A stretch of 64,000 bases of DNA, taken from the NCBI RefSeq assembly GCF_000571935.1, contig NZ_ATAX01000009.1, positions 17,762-81,761 on the forward strand, written 5' to 3'. The position numbers and the translations under genes are program-made. Numbering within the stretch: the first letter of the stretch is position 1; each line of letters starts with the position of its first letter. The stretch comes from Ruminococcus flavefaciens 007c (GTDB lineage: Bacteria > Bacillota > Clostridia > Oscillospirales > Ruminococcaceae). Positions 16,240 through 24,081 of the stretch are shown here, one piece after another. Below the pieces are notes generated by a model that saw nothing but the letters and a program-made list of their open reading frames with translations, was not told the DNA's origin and made no database searches.

Positions 16240-16923
16240 ATGAAAAACACTCTTAGAAAAATCACAGCATCACTCGCAGCAGCAGTTCTTTGTGCTGTTC
16301 CTATGACAAGCTCACTGTCTGCAAACGCAGAAGCTAACGCAAACGCACGCAACACATTCAGACGCATCTGGTTTATTGACGATTCAGCTAATGTAGTAAA
16401 ATTCGTTTTCAGCTTCTCTTGCAGGATGACAAATACCTCTGTCCCCTCTTACACCATTCTTAAGGGAAATGTAACAGGCAACGGTGGCAGCGCAGGCACT
16501 CAGTACTACAGCTGCGGCGCTAATGTTGAAAGATCAGCAGGTCTCTACGGCCCTGTTTGCTTCGCATCAGCATACTGCAACAGCCCTTCTGATTTCGTTG
16601 AAGGCAGCTTAGTAGGTAATGCTTTCAAGGCTGGAAACGTACCGTCATACAACAGCGTTCACAGCTATAAGTTCCTCGTTGGCGACATCAACAACGACAA
16701 TGTTGTAAACGCAAAGGACTATGATTATATGTGCTATGCAATCAACAACGGTTTCACAGGCTCTTACTCATACACTCAGAACGTAACAGGTACTCTTGGC
16801 GGCAGCTATTTCTCATATGCAAAATATAAGTTCGACATCAATGGCGACGGCTATGTAACTTCTGCTGACAGAACTATGCTCGCCAACTACAACAACGGCA
16901 GTCTCACAAGATTTGCAAAGTAA
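16240..16923 (+). CDS. Secreted dockerin protein, tandem array copy 2
   Basis: 227-residue paralogue of copy 1. The signal peptide ends near SLSANA. The unique domain keeps the block pattern of the family (NTSVPSYTILKG, YYSCGANV, SAYCNSPSDF) but differs in sequence. The dockerin-type loops are VGDINNDNVVNAKDYDYM and KFDINGDGYVTSADRTML, with about 30 residues between them, and the protein ends LTRFAK. The DNA coding for its signal peptide is nearly the same as in copy 4. No catalytic motif is seen, so a non-enzymatic binding or structural role is most likely. Confidence 0.8.
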   Translation: MKNTLRKITASLAAAVLCAVPMTSSLSANAEANANARNTFRRIWFIDDSANVVKFVFSFSCRMTNTSVPSYTILKGNVTGNGGSAGTQYYSCGANVERSAGLYGPVCFASAYCNSPSDFVEGSLVGNAFKAGNVPSYNSVHSYKFLVGDINNDNVVNAKDYDYMCYAINNGFTGSYSYTQNVTGTLGGSYFSYAKYKFDINGDGYVTSADRTMLANYNNGSLTRFAK

Positions 16924-16959
16924 TCGGACTCGTTTTACAAATAAATAATTGCACATACG

Positions 16960-16988
16960 AAAAGGCTCCCTTCACGGGAGCCTTTTTT
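16960..16988 (+). terminator. Terminator, array gene 2
   Basis: AAAAGGCTCCC pairs with GGGAGCCTTTT around a five-base loop, followed by T. Confidence 0.88.
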
Positions 16989-17060
16989 ACACCCTCTCGT
17001 TTTATGCTCTTTGTACAAATTGTACAAACAATAGTTTATTTTTTCTACACACAAGTCACT

Positions 17061-17132
17061 GTTAACCATGCGCAACAAATGACTATTTTTAGCCAAAGAC
17101 TGTTATAATAACATCAGAGTCGTCGACAGCTC
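17061..17132 (+). promoter_or_regulatory. Promoter region of array gene 3 with box and palindrome
   Basis: GTTAAC-N4-CGCAAC (17061-17076), TATAAT (17104-17109), palindrome GAGTCGTCGACAGCTC (17117-17132). Spacing matches array gene 2. Confidence 0.7.
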
Positions 17133-17161
17133 AAATAATTTACGAAGGATATGAATACAAA

Positions 17162-17863
17162 ATGAAAAACACTATTAAAAAAATCGCGGCTTCAATTTCA
17201 GCAGCAGTTCTCTGCGCTCTTCCCGTTGTAAACTCATTAACAGCTAATGCTTACGCAGGCCCAGACGCACGTTATACATTCAGAAAGAATTACGCTTGCT
17301 CTTCTAACTACCACATCAAGGATGTAGTATTCTCATGGAGCATCAATTCCAACGGCACATCAGCTCCTCAGGCAAATGCAATTGCAAGCGGTACTTTCAT
17401 CAACGGTAATTCAGGCGCTCAGAACCGCCACATCGGCGCAGGAACCTACTCTCCCAAAAACAATAATATAGTAGGCGGCCTTTTCTCGCAGAGCTTCTAT
17501 TCCACCACTCCGAATTTCACAGAATACAGCAATACTATTTATACATACAACACCAGCGGTAACCTTGTAAGCGGTGCAGTATCTGCTAGTCCTACATTCC
17601 TCGTTGGCGATCTTAACCTGGATAAGGCTATAAATGAAGATGATTTCCAGATCCTTTACAGCGGAATCAGATCAAAGACCAATAACTTCACAACGAGCTA
17701 CAAGTTCAGCTATTTCGGAATCATGAACGTAGTTGTAGGCAACGTAGGTCATAATTATTCACCTTACGCATTCGATATCAACGATGATGGATATTTAAGC
17801 CAGGCTGACGTAAATATGTTCCTGCAGTATTTAAGCAATCCCACCTACAGATTTGCTAAATAA
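17162..17863 (+). CDS. Secreted dockerin protein, tandem array copy 3
   Basis: 233-residue paralogue. The signal peptide ends near SLTANA. The unique domain lacks the Cys residues of the other copies (SFYSTTPNF where copies 1, 2 and 4 have YCN). The dockerin-type loops are VGDLNLDKAINEDDFQIL and FDINDDGYLSQADVNMFL. Between them is about 45 residues of insert containing FKFSYFGIMNVVVG-type sequence that is almost identical, also at DNA level, to copy 4. The first loop has fewer acidic calcium ligands (NLDK). It ends TYRFAK. Same single-gene transcription layout as its neighbours. Confidence 0.8.
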   Translation: MKNTIKKIAASISAAVLCALPVVNSLTANAYAGPDARYTFRKNYACSSNYHIKDVVFSWSINSNGTSAPQANAIASGTFINGNSGAQNRHIGAGTYSPKNNNIVGGLFSQSFYSTTPNFTEYSNTIYTYNTSGNLVSGAVSASPTFLVGDLNLDKAINEDDFQILYSGIRSKTNNFTTSYKFSYFGIMNVVVGNVGHNYSPYAFDINDDGYLSQADVNMFLQYLSNPTYRFAK

Positions 17864-17890
17864 TCTTTCTATTATTCAATAGTCACTCTG

Positions 17891-17917
17891 AAAAGGCTCC
17901 CTTCGGGGAGTCTTTTT
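17891..17917 (+). terminator. Terminator, array gene 3
   Basis: AAAAGGCTCCC pairs with GGGGAGTCTTTTT around a short loop. Confidence 0.82.
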
Positions 17918-17985
17918 GTTTACAGATTTTTTGTAAATTGATAAAATAAATAAAGATTGTCCATATAAATTTACATATACCATAC

Positions 17986-18058
17986 GTTAACCAGGTGCAA
18001 CAAACAGCCAATTACTGGCAAAAATCTGGTATAATACTATCAGAGTCGTCGACAACTC
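17986..18058 (+). promoter_or_regulatory. Promoter region of array gene 4 with box and palindrome
   Basis: GTTAAC-N4-TGCAAC (17986-18001), inverted repeat GCCA/TGGC, TATAAT (18030-18035), palindrome GAGTCGTCGACAACTC (18043-18058), identical to that of gene 2. Confidence 0.7.
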
Positions 18059-18065
18059 AAATATT

Positions 18066-18791
18066 TTGAAAAGGATATGTAATAAAATGAAAAACACTCT
18101 CAAAAAAGTTACAGCTTCAATTGCAGCAGCAGTTCTTTGTGCTGTTCCTATGGCAAGCTCATTTTCTGCAAACGCAGCAGCTAACGCAAACGCACGTTTC
18201 ACATACAGAAAGGTTTTTGCAGTTTCTGAAAGCAAGAATATCGATCTCCTCGTATTCGGTGTTTCTTGCAGAACAGCTAACACAAGCGCTCCCTCTGCAG
18301 ACAAGATCGCATCCGGATCACTTACCCCCGGCGGCGGCGGAAATCCCGGCGTATACAACGGCGGCGGCAACTTCCGTCCCTCAAACCGCAATATGGTAGG
18401 CGGCATGGTATCTGTACATATGTACTGCAATTCTCCTTCCGACTATAAGGAGCTCAGCACTACAAACTACGCATACGATGCAAACGGCAACCTCATTGCA
18501 GATGCTGTATCAGCAGGTCCTACATTCCTCGTTGGCGATCTCAACCTGGATAAGAAGATAAACTCTGATGATTACCAGATCCTTTACAGCGGAATCAGAT
18601 CAGTTACAAACAACTTCACAAAGAGCTACAAGTTCAGCTATTTCGGAATCATGAACGTAGTTGTAGGCAACGTAGGCCGTAATTATTCACCTTACTCATT
18701 CGACATCAACAATGACGGATATTTAAGCAAGGCTGACACAGATATGTTCATGAAATATTTAAGCAACTCCAACTACAGATTCGCAAAGTAA
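18066..18791 (+). CDS. Secreted dockerin protein, tandem array copy 4
   Basis: 241-residue ORF; the start at 18087 (MKNTLKKVTASIAAAV) is more likely, because AAAAGGATATG lies before it as in the other copies, giving 234 residues. The signal peptide ends near FSANA. A Gly-rich stretch (TPGGGGNPGVYNGGG) is in the unique domain, with one Cys in SCRTANTS and one in MYCNSPSDY. The dockerin-type loops are VGDLNLDKKINSDDYQIL and FDINNDGYLSKADTDMFM. The C-terminal half is near-identical to copy 3, while the signal-peptide DNA matches copy 2. It ends NYRFAK. Role as for copies 1-3. Confidence 0.8.
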   Translation: MKRICNKMKNTLKKVTASIAAAVLCAVPMASSFSANAAANANARFTYRKVFAVSESKNIDLLVFGVSCRTANTSAPSADKIASGSLTPGGGGNPGVYNGGGNFRPSNRNMVGGMVSVHMYCNSPSDYKELSTTNYAYDANGNLIADAVSAGPTFLVGDLNLDKKINSDDYQILYSGIRSVTNNFTKSYKFSYFGIMNVVVGNVGRNYSPYSFDINNDGYLSKADTDMFMKYLSNSNYRFAK

Positions 18792-18814
18792 GATCCTGTT
18801 ATTCTGTGTTTGAT

Positions 18815-18842
18815 AAAAAAGGCTCCCTTCGGGGAGCCTTTC
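18815..18842. terminator. Bidirectional terminator between array gene 4 and the GH9 gene
   Basis: AAAAAAGGCTCCC pairs with GGGGAGCCTTTC between two convergent genes. A run of A on one side and T on the other suits both directions. Confidence 0.82.
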
Positions 18843-18854
18843 TTGATATATTCT

Positions 18855-21209
18855 TTACTTTGCCGGTGCCACAAGGAGCTTTCTCAGCTCGACCTCGTCA
18901 TGGACGTCAACATTTCCGTCGGCATTGAAGTCGAACTGCATTGCCGCCTCCTCAGAGCTGAATGCTTCCTTGCCCAGAAGCATCCTTCTCAGTCTTACAA
19001 GCTGCGCAACCTTGTATACCTTTGAAGGCTTTGTGCCGTCGGGCTCTGTGCCGCCGATGAGCTTTCCGTCAGCGTATACGCACACGTTGTCGCAGCGCTT
19101 TGCAAACTCTACGCCGCCTACGATATTATCGTAGTCCTCGCCCTCCTTGGTGAGATCGGTCATGCCCTTCTTGCTCCAGTCATTGGTGGAGTCCCAGTTC
19201 TCGCCGAAATAGTTTCCGATGATGAGCTGATACTTCTTGTTGGAATTGGCAATGGCATAATCAGGCCATGAGATCTCGATATAATATATATCATCCTTGT
19301 ACTGCACAGGCTTTGAAAGCACTGCTGCCTTGCCTGCGACCTCGGTCTCTACCTGATCGTAGGTCTTCTGCAATACAAAGCTGCCGGGGATCTCCTTCTT
19401 GTTGAATTCCTCAATGCTGAAATAATAGCGTATGGAAATATCCTCATGGGGCTCAATAGAGTCGGTATTCACGAAGAATGTCAGCTTTGTAACTCCTGCG
19501 CCCGTAGCCTCGGGAGCGTCGGAGCAGTAGCCTGCCGCCCAGAAATCATCTCCCGAAAACAGTTGTGTATCATCTGTCTTTTCTGCGGGAGGGAAGTTCT
19601 CCTCGGGCTTCATTGTACCGTCGTTCTTGGCAAGGTACATACCTGCGGCAGCTCCCACCACGGCGGCATTATAGTCGATGGTGACCTCGTTGTAAGTCCA
19701 GTCATTGGTGACATCGTTGTGCTGGTCGTTTTCGTCGGGACCGCCTGCAAGAGCGCCGTAGAGCACGTGCTTATGGGGAGCGGGATCCTCAGCCATGGTA
19801 AGTCCCGAAGCTGCACGGTGATGAGGATGCTTTACGCAGTTATCGCCGTAGCCTACGATGTAGCTCCTGCCAAGAGGATTATCTCCTATGATGTATTCCA
19901 TCTGGCCTATTGCCCAGTCGGTGAATGTATAATCAGGATTCTTGTCATTATAGCGGTCTACGCCGTTCTGATACTTGTCATAGACAAGGGCTGTGAACTG
20001 CACCGCAGTATTGTATCTGGCGCTTCCCCAGGTGTCAAGGTGGAAATAGCCCGCAGGAGTCATCTTCTTTTCCATAACGGTATTCAGTGCCTTAGCTTCC
20101 ATTTCCCAGAAGTCGAGCACCTCGTACTTTCCCCTGCCTATGGCAGCTCTTGTCTCCTCACATACCTCGGGGTATATATCCTGAATACGTCCGAACACTA
20201 TGCCCACGCCGTTCCACATATCGTTCCAGCAGAGAACATATCCCGGAGGAGCGTAATAGTCTATGTACTTCTCGCAGGCTGCAAGATAGTCATGATCGCG
20301 GGTTATAAGGTAGAGCCAGCCTGCTGAAAAGCAGAAATCGTCCTCCCATTTCGACGATGAGTAGAAGCCCATGGGGCCTTCACCTGAAGGGCCTACTGCC
20401 TTGTCGTTTTTATTGGCAAAATCAAAGAGCGCCTTTGCGTAATCGAGACACTTCTCGGCGTATTCGGGATCGGTGTCCTTGAAGTTGTAATAGTTTATGG
20501 CCAGAGTAGCGGCACTCTCAGACACATCGTCGGTGGTCGGCAGATCCGCCGTGGCAAAGAATGCAGGACGTCCCATGGCATCGATCTCGGGAGACTGCCA
20601 GTAGCTGTGATCCACAGAGCCGTCGCCCACCTGATAGCAGAAGGCAACTACCTTTCCGCTCTTGTCGCGGAAGGTACACTTCATAAAGTAATCGCAGAAA
20701 TGGCGGCATATAGTCTCTATATGCTCTCTCTCCCCTGTCTCCTCGTAAGCCCTGCGGAACTCGTAATAGCCCCAGGATACCACAGAAGCGGCATAAGCCT
20801 CCGGGAGTCCGAATTTGACATGGTCGCCTGCATCATGGTAGCCGCCTGAAACGTCTATACATCCGTCACCGTCGGGATCAAGTATGTCCTTGTTCTCTGC
20901 CATGAAGCTCTCGGACATATTCACGCCGCTGTGCTTTTCATCAATGGGATGCATGGGTACCTTAGCATCGTAGACATGGCAGTTTCCGCGCCAGCTGAAT
21001 TTGCTCTTGCCCGTTACGTCTGTGCCGCACATATTCGCATCGTAAAAATGCAGGGTGTACTGAAGCACCTTTGCCCAGTTGTTGTCTGTTTCCTCATAAT
21101 CGACAACATATGGAGTCGTCTTTGCCTGTACAGGGAAAACAGCCGCAGAACAGGTCAGTGCGGTCAGTACGGCAGCCGCTGCGGCAGACGCCTTTTTTAT
21201 TATTTTCAT
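18855..21209 (-). CDS. Glycoside hydrolase family 9 cellulase with CBM3c-like module and dockerin
   Basis: 784-residue secreted endoglucanase-type enzyme acting on cellulose. After a signal peptide (about 1-30) comes a GH9 domain: DVSGGYHDAGDHVKFGLP holds the nucleophilic-water Asp pair, HPHHRAASG the conserved His, and NDVTNDWTYNEVTIDYNAA the catalytic Glu. A CBM3c-like module (about 540-710, VTKLTFFVNTDS to WDSTNDWS) follows, which in theme-B GH9 enzymes gives processivity. The C-terminus is a dockerin whose first loop is degenerate (KVYKVAQLVRLRRMLLG) and second is FDFNADGNVDVHDEVEL. The start at 21209 has a GGAATGAG site; its promoter is at 21252-21280. It is the only clear cellulase in the window. 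Confidence 0.95.
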   Translation of the reverse strand: MKIIKKASAAAAAVLTALTCSAAVFPVQAKTTPYVVDYEETDNNWAKVLQYTLHFYDANMCGTDVTGKSKFSWRGNCHVYDAKVPMHPIDEKHSGVNMSESFMAENKDILDPDGDGCIDVSGGYHDAGDHVKFGLPEAYAASVVSWGYYEFRRAYEETGEREHIETICRHFCDYFMKCTFRDKSGKVVAFCYQVGDGSVDHSYWQSPEIDAMGRPAFFATADLPTTDDVSESAATLAINYYNFKDTDPEYAEKCLDYAKALFDFANKNDKAVGPSGEGPMGFYSSSKWEDDFCFSAGWLYLITRDHDYLAACEKYIDYYAPPGYVLCWNDMWNGVGIVFGRIQDIYPEVCEETRAAIGRGKYEVLDFWEMEAKALNTVMEKKMTPAGYFHLDTWGSARYNTAVQFTALVYDKYQNGVDRYNDKNPDYTFTDWAIGQMEYIIGDNPLGRSYIVGYGDNCVKHPHHRAASGLTMAEDPAPHKHVLYGALAGGPDENDQHNDVTNDWTYNEVTIDYNAAVVGAAAGMYLAKNDGTMKPEENFPPAEKTDDTQLFSGDDFWAAGYCSDAPEATGAGVTKLTFFVNTDSIEPHEDISIRYYFSIEEFNKKEIPGSFVLQKTYDQVETEVAGKAAVLSKPVQYKDDIYYIEISWPDYAIANSNKKYQLIIGNYFGENWDSTNDWSKKGMTDLTKEGEDYDNIVGGVEFAKRCDNVCVYADGKLIGGTEPDGTKPSKVYKVAQLVRLRRMLLGKEAFSSEEAAMQFDFNADGNVDVHDEVELRKLLVAPAK

Positions 21210-21251
21210 TATCTCATTCCTTTCCGTAAAGAATAATATTCCTCTACTGGA

Positions 21252-21280
21252 ATTGTACATCACGGAAGGACATTTGTCAA
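21252..21280 (-). promoter_or_regulatory. Promoter of the GH9 gene
   Basis: Minus strand: TTGACA (21280-21275), 17-base spacer, TACAAT (21257-21252). It diverges from the sugar transferase promoter. Confidence 0.7.
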
Positions 21281-21315
21281 CTCATAATTTGCGGTTATTG
21301 CCTTGTCTCCAAGGC

Positions 21316-21344
21316 TTGACAGGTGACTGCATATAGTTTATAAT
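21316..21344 (+). promoter_or_regulatory. Promoter of the sugar transferase gene
   Basis: TTGACA, 17-base spacer, TATAAT: a perfect consensus, about 35 bases ahead of the GTG start. Confidence 0.75.
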
Positions 21345-21378
21345 AATTATAAACAAATAAATATCACGGAGGTGCTTC

Positions 21379-22839
21379 GTGGGAAACAAGACCTTAAAGG
21401 AAGGGCTGAAGCACGGCGATTTCATCGTTATAGACCTGCTTTGTCTGCAGCTCTGCTTCATTGTCAGCTACTGGCTGCATATGCCCTTTGAAAACCCTTA
21501 CAGCATCGACTCCTTCCAGTACCAGGCGGTCATACTCACTACGAGCCAGCTGCTTGTGATAGTGTTCACCAATAACTACAACGGCATCCTTCGGCGCGGC
21601 AAGCTGGAAGAAGCCTGGGCGGTATTCAAATACATAGCGACGATAATGATACTGGCGCTGATTTACCTCTTCGCAGTAAAGCAATCCACCACCGCTTCCC
21701 GTCTTCAGCTGGGATTTACGTCCGTTACCTATACCATCGCGGACTATATCCTGAGACAGCTCAACAAGCTCCGCGTTTTCAATTCAAGCAAATACAGACA
21801 GAACCGCCGTTCAGTAGTGCTCATTACCACCTGCGATACCGCAGAGAACGCTCTCAGAGCTCTTATGAGCGATCCCAAGCACAGCAGCTACTTCATCTCA
21901 GGCGTTATCGTCACCGACAGCGAACACCACAAGGATGAAAAGCTCGGAGATGTCCCGCTGTACTCGCTGAACAGCGATACCCTATCAAAGCTCAGCCATG
22001 GCTGGGTAGACGAGGTTTTCCTGCTCCAGTCGGACAATATGTCCTTCCCCTCAGAGCTCATGGATAACCTTTTCCGCATGGGTATCACCGTAAATTACTC
22101 CATAACCCCCATCACAGACGGAAGATGGCCCATAGCCGAAATGCGCAGACTTGGACCGTACAGGGTGCTCTCAAGCAGCGTTTCAATAGCTCCCGCAGGA
22201 GAACAGGCTGTAAAGCGACTGGCAGATATTATAGGAGGCCTTATAGGCTGTATAATAACGCTGATAGTGTTCATATTCCTTGCTCCCGTAATATACATCA
22301 AGTCCCCGGGACCTATATTCTTCGCCCAGAAGCGCGTAGGACAGAACGGAAAGGTTTTTCTGATGTATAAGTTCCGCAGTATGTATATGGACGCGGAAAA
22401 GCGCAAGCAGGAGCTCATGGAAAAGAACAAGATCGAAAACGGCATGATGTTCAAAATGGACGACGATCCGAGAATAATAGGCAGCGAAAAAAAGGACAGG
22501 CACGGCCGTCCCAAAGGTATCGGAAACTTTATCCGCCGCCATTCCATTGATGAGCTGCCGCAGTTCTACAACGTCCTGAAGGGAAATATGAGCCTTGTGG
22601 GCACAAGGCCGCCTACTCTCGACGAATGGGAGAAGTACGACCTCGGCCACAGGATAAGAATGAGCATTAAGCCCGGACTTACGGGACTCTGGCAGGTAAG
22701 CGGAAGGAGCCGCATAACCGACTTTGAGGAGGTAGTAAGGCTCGACCGCGAATATATCGAAAACCAGAGCCTGCTTCTCGATGCAAAAATAATACTAAAG
22801 ACCGTTGCCGTAGTATTCAGGGGCAGCGGTGCGGAATAA
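21379..22839 (+). CDS. Undecaprenyl-phosphate sugar phosphotransferase (polyprenyl glycosyl-phosphotransferase)
   Basis: 486-residue membrane enzyme that moves a sugar-1-phosphate onto the lipid carrier, the first step of exopolysaccharide or capsule synthesis. About four or five hydrophobic segments lie in the first 125 residues, and a nucleotide-binding-like central region follows (about 145-265). The C-terminal bacterial sugar transferase domain starts with a further membrane helix (KRLADIIGGLIGCIITLIVF). It shows the family motifs KSPGPIFFAQKRVGQNGK, YKFRSMYMDAE, RRHSIDELPQFYNVLKGNMS and LVGTRPP. GTG start after a CGGAGG site. No other polysaccharide genes are adjacent, so it is an orphan initiator here. 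Confidence 0.93.
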   Translation: MGNKTLKEGLKHGDFIVIDLLCLQLCFIVSYWLHMPFENPYSIDSFQYQAVILTTSQLLVIVFTNNYNGILRRGKLEEAWAVFKYIATIMILALIYLFAVKQSTTASRLQLGFTSVTYTIADYILRQLNKLRVFNSSKYRQNRRSVVLITTCDTAENALRALMSDPKHSSYFISGVIVTDSEHHKDEKLGDVPLYSLNSDTLSKLSHGWVDEVFLLQSDNMSFPSELMDNLFRMGITVNYSITPITDGRWPIAEMRRLGPYRVLSSSVSIAPAGEQAVKRLADIIGGLIGCIITLIVFIFLAPVIYIKSPGPIFFAQKRVGQNGKVFLMYKFRSMYMDAEKRKQELMEKNKIENGMMFKMDDDPRIIGSEKKDRHGRPKGIGNFIRRHSIDELPQFYNVLKGNMSLVGTRPPTLDEWEKYDLGHRIRMSIKPGLTGLWQVSGRSRITDFEEVVRLDREYIENQSLLLDAKIILKTVAVVFRGSGAE

Positions 22840-23038
22840 AGGTCTTCTCATGCGGAAGCCCTTTATTTTTACCGTGTATTACCGCAATATCTGGGGAGAA
22901 CGGACTTTATAAAGCGGAATATACAGCACATATTATACAAATAGTTATATAATTATATATAGGGCAGACAAAGTTTTTCAACGTTATTGTTGCATATGAC
23001 GTTTTTTGTCTCCCACAAGTATATTACCGTAATTTGAC

Positions 23039-23067
23039 TTGATGTCGGATAAAAGGTATGTTATAAT
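23039..23067 (+). promoter_or_regulatory. Promoter of the coiled-coil protein gene
   Basis: TTGATG, 17-base spacer, TATAAT. The 22840-23106 gap holds nothing else I can support. Confidence 0.65.
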
Positions 23068-23106
23068 AGCGTGTAAATTTTTTTATAATGCATTGGAGGA
23101 ATTATA

Positions 23107-23850
23107 ATGAACGTTAGAAAATCAATATCTGTATTACTGGCAGCAGCTTGCCTTAGTGCGGGAACAAATATGTTTGTTGCAAACGCAGCTGTTGTTAATC
23201 CCGAGATCTCTTCTTACAACAATGTTGAAGATTCTAAGACAGATGAAAAGATAAAATCACTTCAGGCTCAGGTCAAAGATCTTAAAGCAGAACTGGCCGA
23301 AGCAGAAAGACGTATGATACAGTATCAGTATGAAATGGATGATATGCAGAATTCCTGGCAGCGTGAAAGAGCTAATTTAATGGAAGAAATTGACGTAAGA
23401 GATAATCAGCGCAAACAAGTTATAAACGACTATGAAGATCAGCTGGCAAGCGCAAACCGTAAGATAGTAGATCTTCAGGATCAGCTTTCAAGTGTTCAGA
23501 AAACAAACTCTTCACTCAGCACAGAAAATGCAAATCTTAAAAAGACAAATTCTTCACTCACCACAGAAAATACAAATCTTAAAAAGACAAATTCCACTCT
23601 TACTTCTGAAAAGGCAACCCTTACTTCAGAAAAAGCAACTCTTACCGCAGATAAGGCATCTCTCACATCTCAGGTAGCAAAGCTCAAGAGCGATGCGGCT
23701 ACATACAAGGACGATATTATGCGCCTTGACGTAAACAGCGACAAACTTCTCGACGCTTCTGATGCTTCAATGATTCTGAGCATCTATGCTTACAACAGCA
23801 CAAACAACTCTCAGATCACATCTATCAGCACATATTTAAAGAAAAAGTAA
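23107..23850 (+). CDS. Secreted coiled-coil protein with a single dockerin-type repeat
   Basis: 247-residue exported protein. A signal peptide (about 1-27) is followed by an almost uninterrupted coiled coil (about 45-200) built of short repeats: LKKTNSSLSTEN- and LTSEKATLT-type heptads, which are also direct repeats in the DNA. The C-terminal ~45 residues hold only one dockerin-type segment, LDVNSDKLLDASDASMILSIYAY, and end in LKKK. A classical dockerin needs two such loops, so this half may bind differently or be vestigial. Likely a rod-like spacer or cell-surface structural protein; no enzymatic motif. It has its own promoter and terminator. Confidence 0.82.
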   Translation: MNVRKSISVLLAAACLSAGTNMFVANAAVVNPEISSYNNVEDSKTDEKIKSLQAQVKDLKAELAEAERRMIQYQYEMDDMQNSWQRERANLMEEIDVRDNQRKQVINDYEDQLASANRKIVDLQDQLSSVQKTNSSLSTENANLKKTNSSLTTENTNLKKTNSTLTSEKATLTSEKATLTADKASLTSQVAKLKSDAATYKDDIMRLDVNSDKLLDASDASMILSIYAYNSTNNSQITSISTYLKKK

Positions 23851-23865
23851 TCTCTTTACGATCAG

Positions 23866-23905
23866 AAAGGACCTTTCTTTTGCAGAAGGTCCTTTTGTTT
23901 TTTTG
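23866..23905 (+). terminator. Terminator of the coiled-coil gene
   Basis: AAAGGACCTT (23866-23875) pairs with AAGGTCCTTTT (23886-23896), followed by a T-rich tract. Confidence 0.88.
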
Positions 23906-23993
23906 TCTTTATCCCCTGCCTGTCAGTCCGTATTCGCGAAGCTGAAAGGCGTAGCTATGCCTTTTTCTCAAATATCCGCTCTGCCCTCCAAGC

Positions 23994-24022
23994 TTGACAA
24001 TTTTATAACATTATGGTATACT
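23994..24022 (+). promoter_or_regulatory. Promoter of the first LRR/transglutaminase-like gene
   Basis: TTGACA, 17-base spacer, TATACT, about 60 bases before the start codon at 24082. No 21-bp repeats are seen here, unlike the two LRR promoters at 29.2 and 49.5 kb. Confidence 0.7.
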
Positions 24023-24081
24023 AATGGTATATTGCACCGTGTGCAATATTACAAAATATATATTTCATAAGGAGAAAAAAC

